Shown here piece by piece: positions 49,543 to 60,794 of a DNA stretch of 64,000 bases; position 1 is the first letter of the stretch; each line of letters starts with the position of its first letter. A program made the position numbers and the translations under genes. Origin of the DNA: Edaphobacter flagellatus (GTDB lineage: Bacteria; Acidobacteriota; Terriglobia; Terriglobales; Acidobacteriaceae); assembly GCF_025264665.1 (NCBI RefSeq), contig NZ_CP073697.1:4073501-4137500 (forward strand), read 5' to 3'. Under the pieces are notes generated by a model. It was not told the origin of the DNA, ran no database searches, and saw nothing but the letters and a program-made list of their open reading frames with translations.

Positions 49543-51390
49543 TTACAGGCGGCAGATCAGTAGCTCGCGCTCATAAATCATTTCGGGCGGCAGGTGATCG
49601 TGGAGAGCAAGAAAGAGCTCTTCGTGGTCCATGACCTCCTTACGCCATGCCGCGCGATCGACGGTTTGGAGCTCGTCAAAGATCTCACGCAGCCGCTCGC
49701 GTGGAAGCGTGATGCCTTCCCAACGGATGTCCTCGAAGTGCGGCGTCCAGCCGATGGGGGTCTCCTTGCCCTGGGCGCGGCCACGGACGCGGTCGACGAT
49801 CCACTTCAGCACACGCATGTTTTCGGAGAAGCCGGGCCAGAGGAAGCGGCCGCTCTCATCTTTGCGGAACCAGTTGACATGGAAGACGCGGGGAGTTGAA
49901 GAGAGGGCGCGCTGCATCTTGATCCAATGCCGGAAATAGTCACCCATGTGATAGCCGCAGAAGGGCAGCATGGCCATAGGGTCACGGCGTACCTTGCCGA
50001 GTGCTCCACCGGCAGCGGCTGTGGTCTCCGAGCCCATGGTTGCTCCGGCGTATACTCCACCAGACCAGTTGAAAGCCTGGAAGACGAGCGGCATGGTGGT
50101 GGAGCGGCGGCCGCCGAAGATGATGGCGGAGATGGGCACACCCTCCGGGGCCTCCCAGTGTGGATCGATGGTGGGGCACTGGCTGGCCGGGGCGGTGAAG
50201 CGTCCATTGGGATGCGCGGCGGGTTTGCCGGTGTTCTTGCCGATCTCGGGCGTCCATAGATTGCCCTGCCAGTCGAGACACTCGGCGGGAGGCGTATCGG
50301 TCATGCCCTCCCACCAGACTCCGCCGTCTGGGGTAAGTGCGACGTTGGTGAAGATGGTGTTCTTCGCCAGCGTGGCCATCGCGTTCGGGTTCGTCTTTGC
50401 AGAGGTGCCAGGAGCGACGCCGAAGAAGCCGGACTCGGGGTTGATAGCGCGAAGCTGTCCGGTAGAGTCGGGCTTGATCCATGCAATGTCGTCGCCAACG
50501 GTCCATACCTTCCATCCTTCGAAACCTGCGGGCGGGATCATCATGGCAAAGTTCGTCTTGCCGCAGGCGGAGGGGAAGGCAGCGGCGACGTAGGTCTTCT
50601 CGTGCGTAGGGGACTCGACGCCGAGGATGAGCATGTGCTCGGCCATCCAGCCCTCGTCGCGGGCTATGTTGGAGGCGATGCGCAGGGCGAAGCACTTCTT
50701 GCCGAGCAGAGCATTGCCGCCGTAGCCGGAGCCATAGCTCCAGATCTCACGGGTTTCGGGGAAGTGGACGATGTACTTCTCGTCGTTGCAGGGCCAGGGA
50801 ACGTCCTGCTGGCTAGGCTCGAGCGGGGCGCCGACGGAGTGCATGCACGGGACGACGCGCTTGATGTCTTTATCGATCTCGGCGAAGACCGGGGCGCCAA
50901 TACGAGCCATGATGCGCATATTGACGACGGCATAGGCGGAGTCGGTAAGCTGCACACCGATCTGCGACATCGGCGAACCGATCGGGCCCATGGAGAAGGG
51001 GAGGACGTACATCGTGCGTCCGCGCATGCAGCCGCGGAAGAGTTGCTTGAGCTTGCGCCGCATGACGAAGGGGTCTTCCCAGTTGTTGGTGGGACCGGCG
51101 TTGTCTTTGGAGAGGGAGCAGATGAAGGTCCGGTCTTCAACGCGGGCGACATCGTTGGGTGTTGAGCGGGCATAGTAGCAGCCGGGCCAGAGCTTCTGAT
51201 TGAGGCGGATAAAGGTGCCAGCGTCGATCAAGCCCTGGCAGAGAGCGTCATATTCGGCCTGCGAGCCGTCGACCCAGTGGATGGAGTCGGGCTGCGTGAG
51301 GTCGGCCATCTTTTCGACCCAGCGAATGAGGTGCTTGTTTGTGGTGGGAGGGGCCGAGATCAGAGTGGCTTCGGATTTTTCGTTCTTCAT
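49543..51390 (-). CDS. pckG: Phosphoenolpyruvate carboxykinase (GTP)
   Basis: 615 residues, the usual size of the GTP-dependent enzyme, which makes phosphoenolpyruvate from oxaloacetate in gluconeogenesis. Motifs: [18 protein letters not shown] (nucleotide P-loop with the reactive Cys), [10 protein letters not shown] (metal site), [15 protein letters not shown] and [25 protein letters not shown] lies upstream of the ATG. A stem CTGATCTGCC/GGGCAGATCAG overlaps the stop codon (49531-49562) and may form its 3' end. Confidence 0.98.
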   Translation of the reverse strand: MKNEKSEATLISAPPTTNKHLIRWVEKMADLTQPDSIHWVDGSQAEYDALCQGLIDAGTFIRLNQKLWPGCYYARSTPNDVARVEDRTFICSLSKDNAGPTNNWEDPFVMRRKLKQLFRGCMRGRTMYVLPFSMGPIGSPMSQIGVQLTDSAYAVVNMRIMARIGAPVFAEIDKDIKRVVPCMHSVGAPLEPSQQDVPWPCNDEKYIVHFPETREIWSYGSGYGGNALLGKKCFALRIASNIARDEGWMAEHMLILGVESPTHEKTYVAAAFPSACGKTNFAMMIPPAGFEGWKVWTVGDDIAWIKPDSTGQLRAINPESGFFGVAPGTSAKTNPNAMATLAKNTIFTNVALTPDGGVWWEGMTDTPPAECLDWQGNLWTPEIGKNTGKPAAHPNGRFTAPASQCPTIDPHWEAPEGVPISAIIFGGRRSTTMPLVFQAFNWSGGVYAGATMGSETTAAAGGALGKVRRDPMAMLPFCGYHMGDYFRHWIKMQRALSSTPRVFHVNWFRKDESGRFLWPGFSENMRVLKWIVDRVRGRAQGKETPIGWTPHFEDIRWEGITLPRERLREIFDELQTVDRAAWRKEVMDHEELFLALHDHLPPEMIYERELLICRL

Positions 51391-51414
51391 AGAGAAAGCT
51401 TTCCTTCGCTAATC

Positions 51415-51443
51415 AGTGTTCGCTTCTGCAAACGGGCTGTCAA
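51415..51443 (-). promoter_or_regulatory. Candidate pckG promoter
   Basis: On the minus strand TTGACA is followed after 17 bases by AACACT. The -35 is consensus and the -10 weak, about 25 bases before the pckG ATG. Confidence 0.4.
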
Positions 51444-51471
51444 ACAGGAAGGATTCGATAACCGTACAGGG

Positions 51472-52509
51472 TTAGGAAGCCGTTGTAGCTGTTCTATCTT
51501 TCCAGATATCGAGGAGCGTGGATGCGACCGTAAAGGCTACAGGGCCAAGGACGATACCGGTAATTCCGAACAGAGCGATGCCCCCGAGGATAGAGATCAG
51601 GACGGCAACGGTGTGCTGCTGGAGCCTTGGCCCGATGAGGACGGGGTAGAGGAAGTTGTCGATGAGGCTGACAACTCCACCGCCCCAGGCTGCGAGCAGG
51701 GCGGCCTTGCCCCAATGTCCGTTGAAGCCAAGATAGAGTGCAATGGGTACCCAGACGAGGAAGGCTCCAAAGGCTGGAACCATCGCCATGACCGCAGTGA
51801 GGATCGCCCAGAAGAGGTGGTTTGGAACGCCGAGGACCCAGTAGGAGAGTCCGGCGAGCGCACCTTGTACGCCAGCAATGGCGAGGCGTCCGAGTGCGGT
51901 TGCGTAGATGGTGTCTCCGACACGCGAGACGAGGCGGTCGGAGTCGTCAGATTGTAGCGGCAGTAGAGAACGAACGAAAGAGACGGCGAGTTCTCGGTCT
52001 CGGAAAAGGAAGAAGAGGATAAAGAGCATCACAACGATCTGCGTGATGGCGGAGAAGGAGCGTCCAATGAAGCCGGCGAGTTTGCTCCCGATGAAGGTTG
52101 CTACTGAGCGAGCCGTGTTGCCAAGGTCAAGCGAGTCCGTTACGGCGTTGATGCGAGTTGCTAGCGTGGGGTGGTGGTCGAAGTAGTTGCTGATCTTCTG
52201 TTGTGTCGAGTCGCTGCGCAGGGCGGCGACGACATCGATGGCCTGGCCGGTAAGGCTTTGCGCGAGAAGGTAAATCGGAGTAACGATGACAAGAATGATA
52301 AGAAGGAGTGCGACGGCGGCACATACGCTGCGGTTCGAGATCTTCGACCTGAGCCATTGGTAGGGACGCTGCGTAATAACCGCAAGAACGGTTGCGCCGA
52401 CAATGGCAGATAGAAATGGCTGCAGAATGAGTGCGCAGACGACGAGGGCCGCAAGCGTGAGCAGGAAGAGGGTGACTTGCTTCCAGTGAGTGTCATTGCT
52501 GGTTTGCAT
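51472..52509 (-). CDS. AI-2E-family transporter (YdiK/PerM type)
   Basis: 345 residues with about eight membrane helices. The family pattern appears in FLSAIVGATVLAVITQRPYQWL, LFILFFLFRDRELA, GAFLVWVPIALYLGFNGHWGKA and the final LIDNFLYPVLIGPRLQQH / GGIALFGITGIVLGPVA. The family was named from AI-2 export by TqsA, but most members have no proven substrate. AGGAGA precedes the ATG by about 10 bases. It lies 81 bases upstream of pckG on the same strand. Confidence 0.9.
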   Translation of the reverse strand: MQTSNDTHWKQVTLFLLTLAALVVCALILQPFLSAIVGATVLAVITQRPYQWLRSKISNRSVCAAVALLLIILVIVTPIYLLAQSLTGQAIDVVAALRSDSTQQKISNYFDHHPTLATRINAVTDSLDLGNTARSVATFIGSKLAGFIGRSFSAITQIVVMLFILFFLFRDRELAVSFVRSLLPLQSDDSDRLVSRVGDTIYATALGRLAIAGVQGALAGLSYWVLGVPNHLFWAILTAVMAMVPAFGAFLVWVPIALYLGFNGHWGKAALLAAWGGGVVSLIDNFLYPVLIGPRLQQHTVAVLISILGGIALFGITGIVLGPVAFTVASTLLDIWKDRTATTAS

Positions 52510-52627
52510 CGGTTTGCTCTCCTGTTGCCATTACGGGCTTCAACGGACTCTTCCAGAGTACTTTGCATCAAAGAATTCAAAAGACTTTACAGGCACTCGA
52601 TAGATTTGAACAGAGGTACGACAGGGA

Positions 52628-53425
52628 ATGGCGCGGAAACATGTTCGACGTTTGTTGCATGTAGTGATGAATCGCGGCGTCTGGGGATTTGTTGCGCTGG
52701 CTGGGCAGAAGGTTGGACAGCGGCTGCATCTGGTGAAGGTGGACAAAGAGCAGGCTGCGCTGTCGAAGGGGCAGGGCGGGCCGGAGATTCATCCCTTCGA
52801 TCTAGAACATGGAACAGATACGAGCGGGCTGGTGTGGGGTGAATTTCTATCTTCAGGCAAGGGGAACGATCTATGGAGCACGGCGTATTACGGCATTTCG
52901 CCTTCGCTGTTGACGCGAGCTATTGAAGCGCTGGAGATTCAAGCAGAAAGGTTCACGTTTGTCGATCTGGGATCCGGGAAAGGGCGGGCACTGCTGGTGG
53001 CCTCGCGGTTTCCGTTCAGGAAGATTGTCGGTGTCGAATTTATTCCTGAGCTGAGTGCTGCCGCAGCGCAGAATATCGCAGAGTTTGCAGCGCCATGGCG
53101 GGCGTGCAAAGACATTGAAACCGTAAACGGAGACGCCACGGAGTATGCCTATCCAAAGGGACCGCTGGTGATCTATCTCTACAATCCGTTTCTGCCGCCG
53201 GTGTTGAAGCGTTGCCTGAAGCATATCGCCAGGTCTCTGGAGAATGAGCCGCGCGAGGTCTATCTGATGTATGTGAACCCTGCGTTTATGAAGCTGGTGA
53301 CAAGGTGCGTCCCAAAGTTGGAGAAACAGTGGGAGACGGTATTCGCATTTACGCCGGAGGAGGCGGAGGCGGACAAGTTCGGAACACACGAGGAGCGGGT
53401 AGCTGTGTGGCGATTTGTCGGGTAG
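52628..53425 (+). CDS. Class I SAM-dependent methyltransferase
   Basis: 265 residues. The glycine-rich SAM motif is FTFVDLGSGKGRALLVASRF, followed by an acidic strand end (IVGVEFIPELSAAA) and a later motif LVIYLYNPFLPPVL. The N-terminal ~75 residues form a basic helical extension. The NPF motif recalls N6/N-methyltransferases but the substrate is unknown. It ends where the convergent holA gene ends, with no gap. Confidence 0.82.
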   Translation: MARKHVRRLLHVVMNRGVWGFVALAGQKVGQRLHLVKVDKEQAALSKGQGGPEIHPFDLEHGTDTSGLVWGEFLSSGKGNDLWSTAYYGISPSLLTRAIEALEIQAERFTFVDLGSGKGRALLVASRFPFRKIVGVEFIPELSAAAAQNIAEFAAPWRACKDIETVNGDATEYAYPKGPLVIYLYNPFLPPVLKRCLKHIARSLENEPREVYLMYVNPAFMKLVTRCVPKLEKQWETVFAFTPEEAEADKFGTHEERVAVWRFVG

Positions 53426-54568
53426 CTAAAGCTCCATGGCGAACTGGAGGGATGGATCAAATAGCGATGGCTTCGGCTCGGCGCACAGGTCGAGGACAAG
53501 GCGTTCGAGGACGAGGAGCTTGTTTGCAGGGGAGCTACGCAACTCGAGGTCGGCGCGGGCGACAAGGCGCAGGGCACGGGTAAGTTCGCGGCGTGATTTA
53601 TAACGACGAGCTTGCCGGATGAGGTCGTCGGCGGCGAAGGGCGGCATGCGGAAGCCCTGCCAGAGTGCCTGCCATATGGCGCGTGAATCGCGTACGTTCT
53701 TCTCAAGAATAATCAGCATCTGCCGGAAGGTCCGGGCAAGCATATAGAGATGACCGATGGCAGCGTCCTCGCCACCGTCAGAGGCGTTGAGCAGCCCGTG
53801 GAGCAGGGCAAGAGCGCGGGGCCGATCCTTGGCGGAGATCGCGTCGGTGAGTTCGTAGAGGGAGCGTTGTTTGGCGGCCAGCACCATGGTTTCGACATCG
53901 CCCAGAGTGACGCGGTTCTTTGCTTCTACATAGAGAAGAAGTTTTTCGAATTCGCTGGAGATGAGCATCATGTCGGCTCCGAGAGAGTCGACGAGCTCGC
54001 GAGCAGCGTCGGGATCGAAGCGAACGTTACGAGCCTCGGCAGCGGAAACCACCCAGCGGGTGGCATCATTTTCGTCGACACGGGCCAGCTCAACCATGCC
54101 GCACCATTCGCCGAGGGTCTCACGGATGCGATCAAATCGCTCCTTGTCCTGGTAGTCCATCTTGCGGATGTCGGTAGGGATGCGGATATGGTCGGCGACG
54201 AAGAGGAGAAGCGCCTGCGGGTTTGGCGAACGAAAATATGCGTCGATGGCGGCAAACTCTTCTTTTTTCGAGCCGCGGCCGTAGAGGTTTTTGATGTTGC
54301 GGATAAAGAGAACCTGAAAGGGAGCCATCAGCGATGGCGTCTGCGCGCGGTCGAGTGCCTCGAAGATGTTGGTTTCGGAGAGATCGATGTCGTGGAGCGA
54401 GAAGTCGCGTGCGCCTTCGGGGACGAGTGTGGAGAGAACGGCGCGGCGGCAGCGATCGTAGAGGAAAATCTCGTCACCGACGAGGACATAGCCGGGGCGG
54501 GGGGATGGCGACGCGATCTCGGTGATGAACCGATCAGTGGAGGCAAAGCTGCGTAAGGACGTAGCCAT
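53426..54568 (-). CDS. holA: DNA polymerase III subunit delta
   Basis: 380 residues from ATG 54568, which shares its A with the TAA stop of lptE (TAATG), indicating translational coupling. The delta subunit opens the sliding clamp during clamp loading. Recognisable segments are YVLVGDEIFLYDRCRRAVL at the N-terminus, ALLLFVADHIRIPTD, and the C-terminal collar helices (RPRALALLHGLLNASDGGE, TFRQMLIILEKNV). The lptE-holA order is the same as in many Gram-negative genomes, which supports both names. An in-frame extension upstream of 54568 only shadows lptE. Confidence 0.93.
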   Translation of the reverse strand: MATSLRSFASTDRFITEIASPSPRPGYVLVGDEIFLYDRCRRAVLSTLVPEGARDFSLHDIDLSETNIFEALDRAQTPSLMAPFQVLFIRNIKNLYGRGSKKEEFAAIDAYFRSPNPQALLLFVADHIRIPTDIRKMDYQDKERFDRIRETLGEWCGMVELARVDENDATRWVVSAAEARNVRFDPDAARELVDSLGADMMLISSEFEKLLLYVEAKNRVTLGDVETMVLAAKQRSLYELTDAISAKDRPRALALLHGLLNASDGGEDAAIGHLYMLARTFRQMLIILEKNVRDSRAIWQALWQGFRMPPFAADDLIRQARRYKSRRELTRALRLVARADLELRSSPANKLLVLERLVLDLCAEPKPSLFDPSLQFAMEL

Positions 54569-55086
54569 TAGAACGACTCCAGCATATCGCTGACGACGGC
54601 CAGGGCGAAGTCCTTTGACATGCGATTGATGGCGGGGGAACCTTCCTGGATAAAGCCGCTGAGGTCCTGCGTGGATTGGTACTGCTCGCGGAAGGTGATG
54701 GCGCTGTTGCGATAAAGTACATGGCCGTCTCGCGCAGTGAGGATGACACGGGCGGTAACGGATACGAGATAGCTGGAGGTCTGACCGGAGGTGGCGTCGT
54801 AGGTGAGCGGAGTGATCGTCTCGGAGAGGATGGTGCCATTCAGCGTAGCATCCGTGTCGGCAGAGTCGTTGCTGACAATGCGGTATTTGGTGCGTGTATT
54901 CAGCTCGCGGACGATGGCCTGCGTGAAGGCGACCTCGGTGCGGTAGGCCTGTACGTTGGTGGCGAAGATGGGGACGGAGAGGGTACGAACATTTGCGGGG
55001 ATATGCGTCGCCGAGCCGGCAGTGTGATAACCGCATCCGGCGAGGAATGTCGTAAGAGCGAGCAGGATAACGGCGCGAAGGTTCAT
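54568..55086 (-). CDS. lptE: LPS-assembly lipoprotein LptE
   Basis: 172 residues. Lipoprotein signal with lipobox LAGC (Cys 18), then GYHTAGSATHIPANVRTLSVPIF, the conserved start of the LptE fold, and NGTILSETITPLTYD. LptE plugs the LptD barrel for lipopolysaccharide insertion at the outer membrane. It is coupled to holA. The sequence from its start codon upstream is repeated imperfectly about 520 bases further on. Confidence 0.9.
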   Translation of the reverse strand: MNLRAVILLALTTFLAGCGYHTAGSATHIPANVRTLSVPIFATNVQAYRTEVAFTQAIVRELNTRTKYRIVSNDSADTDATLNGTILSETITPLTYDATSGQTSSYLVSVTARVILTARDGHVLYRNSAITFREQYQSTQDLSGFIQEGSPAINRMSKDFALAVVSDMLESF

Positions 55087-55631
55087 GCGATCTGAGTTCT
55101 ATTGTCGCATTGAGTCGAGATGTTGAAGATGCGTGTCTTTAAAGTGGGTTGGATATTTGAGGCCGTAGCCGAGAACTCGGTCGAAAGCGATGTGGCTTGC
55201 CCAGATGAGCGCGATAGTGAGCAGGAGCGATGTGCTGCGATAAAAACCTATGGCTGCGAGCAGGATGGGCAGGAAGTAGGTATGGGCGAGATTGTAGATA
55301 GCCGATCCGGTGCGCGGGCCACTGAGGTAGCCAAGCATGAAGAGGTCTGGCGCGAGGAAGAGAATAGCGAAGAGCAGCCACGAGAGATGCAGGTGAAAGT
55401 AGACAAACAGGATGGCCAGAAATAGCAGCGCGTCTTCTAGCTTGAGCAGGTGGGAGGGGCGCGTAAGCATCTTGTCTCCAAACATACACCGTGGAAATCG
55501 CATAAGTACAAAAAGAAGAGGTAGCCCCGGAGCTCTCCTTTGATGCCGATACCGGAAAAGGTTGAGGCTCTGTCAAGAGTGAGCAGGATGGCAGCGGGAG
55601 GTTCATGCGATCCGAGCTCTATTGTCGCATT
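55054..55631. repeat. Imperfect direct repeats flanking the DUF4260 gene
   Basis: Copy A (55054-55111) covers the first codons and leader of lptE; copy B (55575-55631) repeats it with about 85 percent identity, including the shared block GGTTCATGCGAT and CTATTGTCGCATT. The DUF4260 gene lies between them. Confidence 0.75.
55099..55470 (-). CDS. DUF4260 family membrane protein
   Basis: 123 residues from ATG 55470, chosen because GGAG lies 5 bases upstream; longer starts exist. Four hydrophobic segments and the pattern LLKLEDALLFLAILFVYFHL, LAPDLFMLGYLSGPRTGS, YNLAHTYFLPILL and HIAFDRVLGYGLKYP are typical of DUF4260, whose function is unknown. It sits between two imperfect copies of the lptE start region, so it may have entered by duplication or recombination. 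Confidence 0.85.
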   Translation of the reverse strand: MLTRPSHLLKLEDALLFLAILFVYFHLHLSWLLFAILFLAPDLFMLGYLSGPRTGSAIYNLAHTYFLPILLAAIGFYRSTSLLLTIALIWASHIAFDRVLGYGLKYPTHFKDTHLQHLDSMRQ

Positions 55632-55672
55632 TGGGATAGATGAGTTGCTTCTGCTCCGCATAGAATGCAGCC

Positions 55673-56113
55673 ATGCGTTTTGAGAGATCGAGCAAACAGT
55701 TTGTTGTGTTGACCTGGATGATATTTTTGTTGCTTATTGTCATAGCTGTATTTATTTGTTACGGGAACGATTGGGTACAGACAACTCGTGAGCCTTATCC
55801 CTTTGGAGTTCGACTTAAATTAATCGGATTGGTTCTTATTCTTGCGGTTCTAGCAAACCTGTTCCTACGATTGATTCCCCGCCTGTCTGATCTTCGTGCT
55901 CTTCTTGCCGGAATACTGGTTGGAGCAGGCGTTTATTGGGTGAGTATTTCCCATGCACATAGTTATCTGGGTTGGAATGGGATATGGAAGGCCGATTACC
56001 GTGGTTTCTATCTGTTGATGTATGAGGGATGGGGAATGATATTTCCTCTTTTGTGTATGGGCTTCGGCGTCCTGGCTGCGCTTCGTGAAGGTATGGAAAA
56101 GCGGACAGAATAA
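55673..56113 (+). CDS. Four-helix membrane protein, hypothetical
   Basis: 146 residues with about four membrane helices (FVVLTWMIFLLLIVIAVFIC, LIGLVLILAVLANLFLRLIP, ALLAGILVGAGVYWVSI, GMIFPLLCMGFGVLAAL). It is lower in GC than its neighbours, which may indicate recent acquisition. No family recognised and no clear Shine-Dalgarno, although the coding character is convincing. Confidence 0.65.
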   Translation: MRFERSSKQFVVLTWMIFLLLIVIAVFICYGNDWVQTTREPYPFGVRLKLIGLVLILAVLANLFLRLIPRLSDLRALLAGILVGAGVYWVSISHAHSYLGWNGIWKADYRGFYLLMYEGWGMIFPLLCMGFGVLAALREGMEKRTE

Positions 56114-56120
56114 AAAGAAG

Positions 56121-56141
56121 AGGCAGCCACGTGGGCTGCCT
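56121..56141 (-). terminator. Terminator of ftsH
   Basis: AGGCAGCC and GGCTGCCT form a perfect 8-bp stem. The minus strand continues CTTCTTTTTATT, so it ends the ftsH transcript; the plus strand lacks a T-run. Confidence 0.85.
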
Positions 56142-56164
56142 CCGCTTTGATGCTGGGTTAGAAG

Positions 56165-58084
<1,920 letters not shown>

Positions 58085-58396
58085 AGCGTGTTCCTCATTT
58101 TCCGGTCTGTCGGGCCACAGAAATGGCTGATAAGACCCGGTCTCCTCTATGGGCAAAGCCCGGCAAAGGAGCCTTCTTCGTTAGACGATTGGGATAAAGG
58201 AAGGTTCCGCGGAGAGGCAGACATAAACGACGCCGCGGGAGCAGTCCTGCCCCCATACACCTACTTAAGATTCTACTCTCACATGTGAAGATTCAAGGGG
58301 CGAAAAGCGAAGGCTGCTGCAACTTAGGGGTGACGGTGATCGGACATGCGCGAAAGCTGGAGTCTCGGTTGCGTGCAGACGGCTTGATAGCTGGTT
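58085..58396 (-). promoter_or_regulatory. tilS-ftsH intergenic region with weak candidate promoter
   Basis: These 312 bases hold no gene I can support. On the minus strand TTGAAT (58296-58291) and TAGAAT (58275-58270) could form a promoter for ftsH, but the 15-base spacer is short. Confidence 0.3.
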
Positions 58397-59500
58397 CTAC
58401 AGGACTTGTGGTTCTCGGGAGAGCCGCACCTCACGGAGCGACCGCTTAGCGCGCAGGCCGTTGGCCAGATGGACAGCTGAGCCAGTTCTGGCAGCCACGG
58501 TCGGCAGAGAGGCAAATCCGGCAAGAGCAAGCAGGCGGGTCGTGTCGTCGAAGGAAAGGCGAGAGCCAAGCTGACGTGCGGCGGCGCGGAGGACGCGGCG
58601 ACGGAGGGCGGGGTCAAGTGTGCGAAGCCGCTCGATCTCAATCGCGACTGCGGATGAGTCGGTAGAGGTGGATACGGTGCGGCCGCCTCCGCGGACAGGT
58701 TTGCCAGGCAATAAGAGTTGGGGGAGGATGCGGGTGAGCTCGGCTTGCCAGCGTACCTCTTCCTCGCGGGCGATTTCGGCGAGGTTCGCAAGCGTCTGGT
58801 TGATGGAAGGGTTGAACGTTCGTAGCAGGGGAAGAAGCTCATGCCGGATGCGGTTGCGGGTGTATGTAGTGTCGGCGTTGGTAGAGTCGGTGCACCATGA
58901 CTGAGCGCGTTCGCGAAGGAAGGACTCAATTTCGGAGCGGCGTGTAGCGAGCAGAGGGCGGAGGATCTTGCCGCTGCGCGAGGCTGAATCGCCGGGACGC
59001 GAGGCCGTGGCACTGACTTCGACAACGGGATGGATAGCGGAGAGGCCTTCCGTCCAGGCTCCGCGGAGGAGCTTCATCAGGACGGTTTCAGCCTGATCGT
59101 CGAGGGTATGAGCTGTGAGTATGGAGTCGGCATGACCAGAGGCAATCAGCGAATGAAAGTAGCTATAGCGGACCTCGCGTGCAGCCTCTTCCAGAGTCTC
59201 GCGGTTTTCTGATGCGCGAGCAGGGACATCGGCATGGTGGATGTGCAGCGGAACGTCGAGCTGAATGCAGAGGTTCCGGACGAAAGCGAGATCTGCATCG
59301 GATTCGGCAGCCGACCGGATACCGTGGTGGACGTGAGCTGCGGAGAGCCCGACACCCAGTGCGTTGCGGGGTGCTGCATTGGCTTCATGAAGTGCGAGGA
59401 GAAGGGCGACAGAGTCGGCCCCGCCGGAAACAGCTACGCAGAGGCGGTCGCCTGGGGAGATGTGTTCGCGATTGAAGGGAAGAGATGTAGATTGAGCCAT
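58397..59500 (-). CDS. tilS: tRNA(Ile)-lysidine synthase
   Basis: 367 residues. The PP-loop motif SGGADS (LCVAVSGGADSVALLLALH) and later HVHHGIRSAAESDADL, ILTAHTLDDQAETVLMKLLRG and TYTRNRIRHELLPLL are characteristic. TilS converts the wobble C of the tRNA-Ile CAU anticodon to lysidine, so that AUA is read as Ile. The C-terminal region is shorter than in E. coli but contains the TilS substrate-binding helices. The pairing with ftsH is conserved in many bacteria. Confidence 0.95.
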   Translation of the reverse strand: MAQSTSLPFNREHISPGDRLCVAVSGGADSVALLLALHEANAAPRNALGVGLSAAHVHHGIRSAAESDADLAFVRNLCIQLDVPLHIHHADVPARASENRETLEEAAREVRYSYFHSLIASGHADSILTAHTLDDQAETVLMKLLRGAWTEGLSAIHPVVEVSATASRPGDSASRSGKILRPLLATRRSEIESFLRERAQSWCTDSTNADTTYTRNRIRHELLPLLRTFNPSINQTLANLAEIAREEEVRWQAELTRILPQLLLPGKPVRGGGRTVSTSTDSSAVAIEIERLRTLDPALRRRVLRAAARQLGSRLSFDDTTRLLALAGFASLPTVAARTGSAVHLANGLRAKRSLREVRLSREPQVL

Positions 59501-59558
59501 TGCTTCTTCATGTTAACGGTGCGATGTGTGGATCCCTATCCGTTCCTATACTAGGAAG

Positions 59559-60032
59559 ATGTTTGAGATACGAATGGCGACGGAGGCCGATGCCGAACTG
59601 ATTGGCGTGCATAGGCGCAAGATGTTTATCGAGATGGGCCAGCCAGATGACTCTGCGATGCAGGCGATGGTGAGCTCCTTCGTCCCCTGGGTTAGGCAGA
59701 AGCTTACTGACCGACACTATCTGGGATGGTTAGCGGTAAAAAATGGCGAGGTGGTGGGCGGCGGAGGCATGTTGTTACTGGATTTTGTTCCACATTGGCG
59801 TGATCCGAAGCCGTTGCGGGCGTATCTGCTGAACTTTTACGTCTCGCCCGAAGCGCGAGGGCAGGGGCTGGCGAAACGCCTGCTGCAGACAGCGGTTGAG
59901 GAGGCTCGCCGTCGGGACATTGGCGTTGTAGCCCTGCATGCATCGTCGGCGGGAAGGCCAATCTATGAAGCTGCGGGCTTTGAAGCCAGCAACGAGATGA
60001 TGCTGATGGTGGAGAACCAGAAGCCAGACTGA
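59559..60032 (+). CDS. GNAT-family acetyltransferase
   Basis: 157 residues from ATG 59559 with AGGAAG just upstream. The acetyl-CoA pyrophosphate-binding loop is in YLLNFYVSPEARGQGLAKRLLQ (Arg-x-x-Gly-x-Ala type), and the fold closes with ALHASSAGRPIYEAAGFEASNEM. The substrate cannot be predicted. It stands alone between divergent tilS and ispD. Confidence 0.9.
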   Translation: MFEIRMATEADAELIGVHRRKMFIEMGQPDDSAMQAMVSSFVPWVRQKLTDRHYLGWLAVKNGEVVGGGGMLLLDFVPHWRDPKPLRAYLLNFYVSPEARGQGLAKRLLQTAVEEARRRDIGVVALHASSAGRPIYEAAGFEASNEMMLMVENQKPD

Positions 60033-60068
60033 GAGTTTGCCTCAACAATCTTGTATACTTCGCTGGTT

Positions 60069-60794
60069 ATGCGAGTTTTTGTCATTATCCCGGCAGCGGG
60101 TATCGGTACGCGGATGGCTGCGGGTTCTCATGCAGCGGCCCCGAAGCAATTTTTGAGTGTTGGTGGGGTTCCGGTGCTGGTGCGGTCGGTAAGAGCCTTT
60201 CTTGAGGTACCTAGAGTCGATGCTGTTTGTCTGGCGGTGCGCGGTACAGAGCGCGAGCGAGTCGAATCGCAGATTCATGAGTACAAGCTGGGGCCGCGCG
60301 TTCATTTAGTAGAGGGCGGCGAGAACCGGCAAGGGTCGGTCAACAATGCCTTACTGGCGCTGGAGTGCGACGACGATGATGCCGTGCTGGTGCATGACGC
60401 GGTGCGGCCGCTGATTGACGAAGCGACAATTGAAAGGACGATCGACGCGATCGAGCGGCATGGAGCGGCAATCGTTGGTCTTCCTGCGGTGGATACGATC
60501 AAGCAGGTAGAACGCACGGCCGATGGCGCGATTATTACAGCAACGGTGCCGCGGGAGCGGGTGGTCCTGGCGCAGACGCCGCAGGGAGCGCGATTCGGAT
60601 TGTTGCAGCGCGCATTTTCCGAGGCGGAAGCCGACGGTTTTGCTGGGACGGATGAAGCGAGTCTGCTGGAGCGAGCAGGGATTGAGGTTGCGGTGGTGGC
60701 GGGTTCGGCGAAGAACTTCAAAATCACACAGCCGGGAGATATTGAACTGGCCGAGTTTTATCTTAATCAGGCAGCAGGGGCAGGTGCGCGATGA
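60069..60794 (+). CDS. ispD: 2-C-methyl-D-erythritol 4-phosphate cytidylyltransferase
   Basis: 241 residues from ATG 60069. The nucleotidyltransferase motif VIIPAAGIGTRMAAG, then PKQFLSVGGVPVLV, VHDAVRPLI and FKITQPGDIELAE identify IspD, which joins CTP to MEP in the non-mevalonate isoprenoid pathway. The stop overlaps the ispF start (ATGA), so the two are translationally coupled and act at consecutive or near-consecutive steps (IspE lies between). Confidence 0.96.
   Translation: MRVFVIIPAAGIGTRMAAGSHAAAPKQFLSVGGVPVLVRSVRAFLEVPRVDAVCLAVRGTERERVESQIHEYKLGPRVHLVEGGENRQGSVNNALLALECDDDDAVLVHDAVRPLIDEATIERTIDAIERHGAAIVGLPAVDTIKQVERTADGAIITATVPRERVVLAQTPQGARFGLLQRAFSEAEADGFAGTDEASLLERAGIEVAVVAGSAKNFKITQPGDIELAEFYLNQAAGAGAR

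Noticed and set aside
54569..55036. In-frame N-terminal extension of holA
   Set aside because: It overlaps lptE in another frame, is Arg/His-rich, and the TAATG junction with lptE gives a natural start at 54568.
55139..55606. 155-codon minus-strand frame starting with an lptE-like MNLP
   Set aside because: Its start lies in the duplicated lptE leader, and the rest shadows the DUF4260 gene in another frame.
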